Shown: piece after piece, positions 5,071-9,936 of the stretch
Position numbering within the stretch: the first letter of the stretch is position 1
Layout of the letters: each line of letters opens with the position of its first letter
Assembly (NCBI GenBank): GCA_964649265.1
Contig: CAZYPB010000050.1
Location: 1 to 9,936 of the forward strand
Length of the DNA stretch: 9,936 nt
Direction of reading: 5' to 3'
Origin: CAZYPB01 sp964649265
GTDB lineage: Archaea; Micrarchaeota; Micrarchaeia; Burarchaeales; JAKAKT01
The notes under the pieces: generated by a model
The model's input: only the letters and a program-made list of their open reading frames with translations
What the model was told of the DNA's origin: nothing
Databases searched by the model: none
Translations under genes and position numbers: made by a program

Positions 5071-6573
5071 ATGAGCAAAGAGCTTGGGACAGTTATTTCG
5101 ACATTTGAAGGACCATCAACAAGCAGCTTCTCATTTGTTGTTAGCAATCCGAAAGTAAGGAATGGTCAGTTCGTGCAGAGCAACAACGAGGATGGGCTTC
5201 TCATAGGACTTGTTACTGACATACTTAGATCAAATAGATATTTCGAAAGGGCTGAGAGCGTGGCAGAGTATGAGAGATCTGGAGCAATGCCAAGCTTTCC
5301 AACAGATGATTGGGAATATGTTGTTGCCAATGTAAGGGCTTTGGGAGTTTACAAAGAGAAGAATCTTATTAGATCGACATTCCCAGCTGCGCCTGGAAGT
5401 AAGGTTGAGATAGCAGATGTGGAGATACTAAAGGAGTTCCTTGGTTTTGATGAGAAAGGATTGAATATAGGTGGGTTGGAGAATCATAATCTGGATGTTA
5501 AAGTTTCTCTTAATGGACTTCTTCAAAAACACCTCTCGATACTTGCAATGAGTGGTGCTGGAAAGAGCTATCTTTCCGGAGTTATAATAGAGGAGATACT
5601 AGATAGGAAACCGGAACATGGGAGAGTTGGGATAGTTGTTTTTGATGTGCATGGAGAATATATTGGTTTCAAATCAGGAAAATACGCAAACCGGACAACT
5701 GTGTTTGATGGAAAGAAACTGAAGATTGCTCTTAGAAAGGTCTCACCACACATGCTTGCTGAATTCCTTCCAGAACTATCTGCTGCACAGCAGAGAGACG
5801 TTGCTGAGATAATGAGAGAGTTAAAGATAGAAGCAAAAGAGAAAGGAGAATCATACGGGCTTACAGACCTTATGAATAGAATACAGGCAAGCGACATAAA
5901 GGACAGTGTCAAAGGGACCCTTCTTTCATGGCTTAGCCAACTTCAGAGGTTGAGGCTTTTCGGCAATACAGATAACCCAACAATAAAGGAACTTGCCCAG
6001 CCTGGAAGACTCTCAGTAATAGACATAAGCGATATAGACGACCTGAAAAAGAAGCAACTCATAGTTGCATATTTCTCAAAAAAACTTTTCAGTGCTAGAA
6101 GAAAGGGAACAATACCTCCCTTCATGGTGCTTGTTGAGGAGTCGCACAACTTTGCAAGAGAGAAGGCCCCAAGAGGATCCTCCATATCAAAGGGAATAAT
6201 AGAGAAGATAGCTAGGGAAGGTAGGAAGTTTGGGGCATCGCTTTGCCTTGTTTCACAGAGACCGGTCCAACTATCAACAACTGCTCTTTCCCAATGTAAC
6301 ACGAACATAATACTAAGAGTTACAAACCCTTACGACATAAAACACATAGGAGAAAGTTGCGAGGGGATAGACAAACCAATGCTCGATGCAATAACCACCC
6401 TGCGAGTTGGGGAAGCTATGATAATCGGTGAGGCTGTTAATCACCCTGTTTTTGTAAAGGTTAGGAGAAGGAAATCTAAAGGCTCCACAAAGGGAGAAAA
6501 CATAGAGATCATAGCTAGGAGATATGAAGAAGCTCAGGAAAAGAAGAACCAGGATGTCGAGGCTTTTCTTTAG
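5071..6573 (+). CDS. herA: HerA-type hexameric DNA translocase/helicase
   Basis: This 500-residue protein is a HerA/FtsK-superfamily ATPase that, with NurA, drives 5' strand resection at DNA double-strand breaks. The N-terminus (about 5-60) has the HAS-barrel pattern GTVISTFEGPSTSSF...QFVQ...GLLIGLVTDI, the domain that docks on NurA. Walker A is MSGAGKS at 160-166. DVHGEY at 192-197 follows the first core strand, a usual HerA landmark. Walker B is FMVLVEESHNF at 351-361, with the Glu pair 356-357. REGRKFGASLCLVSQRP (383-398) carries the sensor-like Gln and a conserved Arg, followed by NTNIILRV, the helicase core's last strand. The C-terminal end is charged (RRYEEAQEKKNQD). All ATPase motifs are intact and the length is normal. 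It stands alone under its own promoter; nurA is about 2 kb upstream on the same strand. The assignment is firm. Confidence 0.92.
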   Translation: MSKELGTVISTFEGPSTSSFSFVVSNPKVRNGQFVQSNNEDGLLIGLVTDILRSNRYFERAESVAEYERSGAMPSFPTDDWEYVVANVRALGVYKEKNLIRSTFPAAPGSKVEIADVEILKEFLGFDEKGLNIGGLENHNLDVKVSLNGLLQKHLSILAMSGAGKSYLSGVIIEEILDRKPEHGRVGIVVFDVHGEYIGFKSGKYANRTTVFDGKKLKIALRKVSPHMLAEFLPELSAAQQRDVAEIMRELKIEAKEKGESYGLTDLMNRIQASDIKDSVKGTLLSWLSQLQRLRLFGNTDNPTIKELAQPGRLSVIDISDIDDLKKKQLIVAYFSKKLFSARRKGTIPPFMVLVEESHNFAREKAPRGSSISKGIIEKIAREGRKFGASLCLVSQRPVQLSTTALSQCNTNIILRVTNPYDIKHIGESCEGIDKPMLDAITTLRVGEAMIIGEAVNHPVFVKVRRRKSKGSTKGENIEIIARRYEEAQEKKNQDVEAFL

Positions 6574-6577
6574 AACA

Positions 6578-6585
6578 TTTAAATA
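6578..6585 (+). promoter_or_regulatory. TATA box for the galT operon; supports the GTG 6606 start
   Basis: TTTAAATA is centred ~24.5 bp before GTG 6606 and ~33.5 bp before ATG 6615. The other leaderless genes here show 25-26 bp, which favours GTG 6606. The ATG at 6604 is out because it is followed directly by a stop. The box lies 5 bp after the herA stop codon. Confidence 0.6.
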
Positions 6586-6605
6586 GTACCGCTGCAAAAG
6601 CTCAT

Positions 6606-7553
6606 GTGATTAAAATGGATGAAAAACCAAACGAATTCCGAAAGGATTTCCTGTTGAACAGATGGGTTATTGTTGCTGCTAACAGGGGAAAGAGACCAAA
6701 AGACTATGTGCACAAAAAGAGGACTCCCAAAAAGGAGGGAACTTGCTTTTTCTGTCCAGGTAACGAACACTTGACTCCACCGGAGATAAGCAGGAGGGAG
6801 GTTGATGGAAAGTGGTCCATCCGGGTTTTCCCAAACAAGTTCTATGCTGTTTCACTTGATTTCCCTGATGCATATGGAACGCATGAAGTAATAGTTGAAT
6901 CAAGTAACCACGAACATCATCTCTCAGATATACCTGAATCACAGATGAAGGAACTCCTTGAGGTGTATGCTGAGAGGATAAATGCAACGCGAGAAAACAA
7001 GAACATAAAGTATGCGCTAATTTTCAAAAACCAAGGCGCGACAGCTGGTGCATCACTTGGGCACACGCACACGCAGATGATAACCATGAACCATGTCCCT
7101 ACACTTGTTAGGATGGAGAGGGATGCGAACAAGGAATACACCAAAGAGAATGGGAAGTGTGGTTTCTGCGAGAGAATGGAAAAGGATAAGGAGAGAGTTA
7201 TATGGGAAGATGATAATGTTTTCTGCTATGCGCCATATGCTTCCAGGCTTTCCTTCGAACACTGGATGATGCCAAAGAGACACGTAGGGTGCATCACAAA
7301 ACTGAATGACGAGGAACTTACCTCACTTGCGAAATGCATGAAAACAGTTCTAGGAAGGCTGGACAAGCTCCTTGATTACCCGCCTTACAACTTTGCACTT
7401 CACATAGATCCATTCAATTCAACAACTGAATTCTACCATCTCCACATAGAGGTCCTCCCAAGACTCAATATATGGGCAGGATTCGAACTTGGTGCAGACA
7501 CGTACATAAACCCGATGCCCCCAGAGGAAGTTGCTAAAGCACTGAGGGAATAG
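6606..7553 (+). CDS. galT: Galactose-1-phosphate uridylyltransferase-like protein (HIT superfamily)
   Basis: This 315-residue protein has the two-HIT-fold layout of GalT, which exchanges UMP between UDP-glucose and galactose-1-phosphate through a uridylyl-histidine. In order: NRWVIVAANRGKRP (18-31); the zinc pair CFFC at 47-50; VFPNKFYAV (74-82); GTHEVIVESSNHEHH (91-105), which supplies a further probable zinc His; NQGATAGASLGHTHTQ (142-157) with the active-site H-x-H, His155 as predicted nucleophile and Gln157. A second zinc-finger-like pair, CGFC, is at 185-188, followed by FEHWMMPKRH. Near the end are HLHIEVLPR (278-286) and GFELGADTYINP. The HTHTQ version differs from the bacterial HPHGQ but fits archaeal-type GalT. 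No galK or galE is nearby, so the true substrate may be another sugar phosphate. The GHKL gene follows after one base. Confidence 0.88.
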   Translation: MIKMDEKPNEFRKDFLLNRWVIVAANRGKRPKDYVHKKRTPKKEGTCFFCPGNEHLTPPEISRREVDGKWSIRVFPNKFYAVSLDFPDAYGTHEVIVESSNHEHHLSDIPESQMKELLEVYAERINATRENKNIKYALIFKNQGATAGASLGHTHTQMITMNHVPTLVRMERDANKEYTKENGKCGFCERMEKDKERVIWEDDNVFCYAPYASRLSFEHWMMPKRHVGCITKLNDEELTSLAKCMKTVLGRLDKLLDYPPYNFALHIDPFNSTTEFYHLHIEVLPRLNIWAGFELGADTYINPMPPEEVAKALRE

Positions 7554-7554
7554 A

Positions 7555-8046
7555 ATGGAAACAGAAAAAAAAGAAAAAACAATATCCCCTAGCAAGGAGG
7601 AGTGGGGCACTGTGATAGAGGAACTGCAGAACGAATTCGCAAAGGATCTTGTTATTGCAGGTTATGATAAAGAGGAGATAACGAAACTCCAGTGGGCATT
7701 CTCAGAGGCAATATACAACAAAGTAAAACATGGTAACAGCTTCGACCCTGAGAAGAAAACCTGGGTAAAATGGGAAGTGAACCCAAATGAAGTAACGATT
7801 AAGGTAAAGGATCAGGGGGATAAATTCGATTATGAGAAGGCTCTTGATGAAGCTGAGAAAAAGGAGGAGGAGTATTCAACTGTAGCGCTCCTGGATGGTT
7901 GGAACCCAATGAATTGCAAAGCAGGACTTGCAATAACGCTGAGAAACCTTGGAAGAAAAAGCATAGCATACGATGAGGGAGGAAAAGAGATTTCCCTTAG
8001 ATATAAGCGCACTAAAAAGCCAGCTAACCTAATTCTTATGCAGTAG
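7555..8046 (+). CDS. GHKL-fold, RsbW/anti-sigma-factor-kinase-like protein
   Basis: The 163-residue protein looks like a HATPase_c_2 (RsbW/SpoIIAB-type) domain, a family known as serine kinases or switch proteins in partner-switching signalling. The N box is FSEAIYNKVKHGN at 49-61, with Glu51, Asn55 and the HGN end. The G1 box is VKDQGDKFD at 84-92; the Asp and first Gly are kept, but the second Gly of the usual DxGxGFD is Lys90. A lid-like, very charged stretch (93-107) follows, then KAGLAITLRNL (122-132) as the G2 box, and a final beta hairpin (EGGKEISLRY). The altered G1 and weak G2 make ATP binding uncertain. It starts one base after the galT stop, with GAGGG at 7544-7548 as ribosome-binding site, so it is in the same mRNA. 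No STAS antagonist or PP2C phosphatase is in the window. An A8 run at 7565-7572 lies just inside the gene. Confidence 0.75.
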   Translation: METEKKEKTISPSKEEWGTVIEELQNEFAKDLVIAGYDKEEITKLQWAFSEAIYNKVKHGNSFDPEKKTWVKWEVNPNEVTIKVKDQGDKFDYEKALDEAEKKEEEYSTVALLDGWNPMNCKAGLAITLRNLGRKSIAYDEGGKEISLRYKRTKKPANLILMQ

Positions 8047-8059
8047 ATAAGTGGGAGAC

Positions 8060-8067
8060 ATTTAATT
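8060..8067 (+). promoter_or_regulatory. TATA-like box for the acyltransferase gene; supports the GTG 8091 start
   Basis: ATTTAATT is centred ~27.5 bp before GTG 8091, 12.5 bp before TTG 8076 and 42.5 bp before GTG 8106. Only 8091 fits the spacing of the other promoters in the window. The T-rich stretch that follows (8066-8077) may also terminate the upstream operon. Confidence 0.4.
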
Positions 8068-8090
8068 CTTTTTCTTTGAATAAGGTTTTT

Positions 8091-9137
8091 GTGAAACACC
8101 GGTTAGTGAATGCATGGATAGGAGAAATGGATTTCCTAAGAGGGTTCGCTATAATTGCAGTGATATTATTCCACACTTTCGGAACCCTAATGCATCTCCA
8201 GTTTGAACTGCACATGTTACTTCCCCTTCTGTTCTATTCTGTTGCATACCTATCTGTACCGACATTTGCATTCATATCTGGGTTTGTACTGATGCATAGG
8301 TATGGGGGTTCCTTCCCTGTTTTGAGTTTCTATAGCAAAAGAGCTTACAGGATCGTTCCTCCGTTTCTTTTCTTTTCGTTTTTCTATAGGTGGATTAACG
8401 GCTCGATAGAATCCTTTTCTTTAGGGGAAATCCTGATGGCCTTCCTAAAAGTAAACACGGGGGGACACCTGTGGTTTCTTTTTGCACTGATGCAGCTCTA
8501 TGTTGCATATCCTCTTCTAGTCAGAGTATATGCTTTCCTGAAAAAACATAACAAACTTGAGATCTTTCTAATCTCTGCCCTCTCTTTCCAGATTTTTTAT
8601 GCATTACTTTTTCCATTTGAATCATTTCTTATGGGCGCAACCCTTGTATTCTATTTTGTTTTGGGGATCTGCTGTTCAGATAATTATGTAGTAATAAGAA
8701 GAACACTTCAGAACATGAATAGCACTTGCCTTGTTTTTCCGTGGATAGTACTTATTCCAGTAGTTACACTTTTTGCAATTGACTTCTGGCATTTCAGTTT
8801 TATGGAGCATGTTTATCCATTCTCTCCATGGGCATATGTGGTTATACTAACTGCTTTGCTAAACGCGATCTCAATTCTCATTATCCTAAAAGTCTCAGTG
8901 TTACTCAAAAAAACAACAATGCTCCAAAAAACGATACTGGAGCTGGGAAAGTACTCTTTTGGAATGTACTTGATACACGTTTTCTTCATAAGTATCCTTA
9001 AAGATCTTCTGTTTGAGAGTGGGTGGGAAATTACATTACTTGTCGTGTTTTTCGGTGCAACTGTTCTAAACTATGTGAGTATGAGAATCCTTTATTCGGT
9101 CCCTTTCTTTGGGGTGATTGTGGGAAAAAGAAGTTAG
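8091..9137 (+). CDS. Acyltransferase-3 family integral membrane protein (OafA-like)
   Basis: This 348-residue protein is a multi-span membrane enzyme of the acyltransferase-3 family, which moves acetyl or other acyl groups onto surface sugars or lipids. The diagnostic start is EMDFLRGFAIIAVILFHTFG (about 12-31), where His28 in the first span is the expected catalytic His. FYSKRAYRIVPPF (about 80-92) is the family's cytoplasmic Arg-rich motif, and GGHLWFLFALM (about 124-134) the next conserved loop. About ten hydrophobic segments can be counted, and KYSFGMYLIHVFF near 287-299 is the typical penultimate-span block. Length is normal for the bare membrane domain, with no SGNH domain attached. The frame is open from TTG 8076, but GTG 8091 is preferred from promoter spacing and keeps the conserved block close to the N-terminus; GTG 8106 is another option. 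The acceptor cannot be told from sequence. Confidence 0.85.
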   Translation: MKHRLVNAWIGEMDFLRGFAIIAVILFHTFGTLMHLQFELHMLLPLLFYSVAYLSVPTFAFISGFVLMHRYGGSFPVLSFYSKRAYRIVPPFLFFSFFYRWINGSIESFSLGEILMAFLKVNTGGHLWFLFALMQLYVAYPLLVRVYAFLKKHNKLEIFLISALSFQIFYALLFPFESFLMGATLVFYFVLGICCSDNYVVIRRTLQNMNSTCLVFPWIVLIPVVTLFAIDFWHFSFMEHVYPFSPWAYVVILTALLNAISILIILKVSVLLKKTTMLQKTILELGKYSFGMYLIHVFFISILKDLLFESGWEITLLVVFFGATVLNYVSMRILYSVPFFGVIVGKRS

Positions 9138-9188
9138 TTTATTCGCATATACGGAATCTAAAGTATGTTTATAATTAAGCGGAAATAT

Positions 9189-9936
9189 TCAGGTCTGGTG
9201 TCTTTCTCCTTTAAACCAACCCATAAGTTCCGCATGCCCCCCTTCTCCGTTCATAAATTCTATTAACTCCATAGTGTCCAGATCTGCAAAATCGTGTCTT
9301 TCATATGCTTCCCCGTTGGATTTGGTTCTCTCCTTTGGTTCGTATGCAAGCCCCACTGAATCAGAATTTCTCAATGCATTTGTTGAAAGAAAATCCATTC
9401 CATGGGAAAAATGTAGATACTCNNNNNNNNNNATCTCCTTTTGGCATTAGAAATAACATCTTGATTTTATTCGGGAACGTTCCTTGGCTTAGAGAATCGA
9501 AAAGTATCTCATCTGTTCTTTGAAATTTCCTGAAAATCCCTGGTTTTATGCCTTTATGTACTCCGGAGCCCTTTATGGAACTAACTATTCTCTCAAGTTT
9601 ATCAGTTGACTCAAGGCCAACATCATCCCACCTTCCACCTTCCCTAATTCTCCCAGTTCTTCCTGAAAGTGAGATGAAAGATTTTATATTATTGTTTATT
9701 GCAGAGCCCTCTTTCTCAAGTTCCATAAGAGTATATGCAATGTTAAAACCTCCCCAAGAATGTCCGATCAGATGTATTGACTCAAACGAATCCCCGATGC
9801 TCTCCAGAGCTATTCTGGGCTCATGGGCCCACTTATCGAAAAAATCAGCAGCAGAATGACTTCCAAGAGTGTCTGAAAGTATATCTTCACCTACCCCCAA
9901 TTCTGCACTTAGCTCCTCGTAAGCTTGCCTCTTTTC
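9189..9936 (-). CDS. Alpha/beta hydrolase (partial; N gap inside)
   Basis: On the minus strand the frame is open from the right edge through RQAYEELSAELGVGED and includes the nucleophile elbow SIHLIGHSWGGFN, a clear serine hydrolase GxSxGG motif, followed by SFISLSG on the next strand, as in alpha/beta hydrolases. The helical insertion (RIREGGRWDDVGLESTDKLE) then leads to KMLFLMPKGD, where 10 Ns (9423-9432) interrupt. Beyond the gap the frame differs relative to the N count and reads EYLHFSHGMDFLSTNAL through to a stop at 9189, with GEGGHAELMGWF supplying the likely catalytic His near the C-terminus. I therefore treat both pieces as one gene. The Asp of the triad is not certain. The start lies beyond 9936. 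Substrate is unknown: esterase, lipase and C-C hydrolase are all possible. It converges with the acyltransferase gene, 51 bp away. Confidence 0.78.
9423..9432. other. Assembly gap (10 Ns) inside the hydrolase gene
   Basis: Ten Ns mark unresolved bases. Both flanks end on codon boundaries of the hydrolase frame (GAT at 9435-9433 before, GAG at 9422-9420 after), so the real missing length should be a multiple of three rather than ten if the gene is intact. Confidence 0.95.

Noticed and set aside
5568..6308. Minus-strand open frames within herA
   Set aside because: Shadows of the herA coding strand; all HerA motifs are intact on the plus strand.
9305..9859. Plus-strand open frames over the hydrolase
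   Set aside because: Antisense to the alpha/beta hydrolase with its GHSWGG motif; no motif of their own, and one of them crosses the N gap.

Overview
The window looks like a chromosomal segment of an archaeon assembled from a metagenome; a run of 10 Ns at 9423-9432 marks a scaffold join. The archaeal call rests on a HerA-type ATPase and a NurA nuclease, on TTTAAA-type TATA boxes lying roughly 25-35 bp before start codons (short-leader or leaderless transcripts), and on heavy use of AGA/AGG and ATA codons. The small, tightly packed genes and several unrecognised short proteins would fit a DPANN-like lineage, but that is inference and no marker in the window settles it.

Layout. 1-998 (minus): a four-span membrane protein overlaps and precedes the N-terminal part of isoleucyl-tRNA synthetase, which runs off the left edge. 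1090-1940 (plus): two unrecognised helical proteins in one operon. 1978-3024 (plus): NurA nuclease with its own promoter. 3007-3759 (minus): a single-span membrane-anchored protein that overlaps the 3' end of nurA. 3760-3946: an AT-rich 187-bp divergent promoter region with palindromic and direct repeats. 3947-5012 (plus): an unrecognised helical protein whose reading frame appears to change by +1 near 4190, so it is either a frameshifted gene or two unusually overlapping genes. 5071-6573 (plus): HerA DNA-translocase/helicase. 6606-8046 (plus): a galactose-1-phosphate uridylyltransferase-like protein followed one base later by a GHKL/RsbW-type kinase-like protein. 8091-9137 (plus): an acyltransferase-3 integral membrane enzyme. 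9189-9936 (minus, 5' end off the right edge): an alpha/beta hydrolase interrupted by the N gap.

How the genes fit together. NurA and HerA normally act as one machine that resects DNA ends together with Mre11-Rad50. Here both are on the same strand about 2 kb apart, separated by two unrecognised genes, with two more unrecognised genes just upstream of nurA; no Mre11 or Rad50 is present in the window. The right half is mixed metabolism and envelope: sugar-nucleotide transfer, a possible phospho-signalling protein, membrane acyl transfer and a hydrolase. No rRNA, tRNA, CRISPR, insertion sequence or transposase was seen. There is no gene-free stretch over 300 bases; the longest is 3760-3946.
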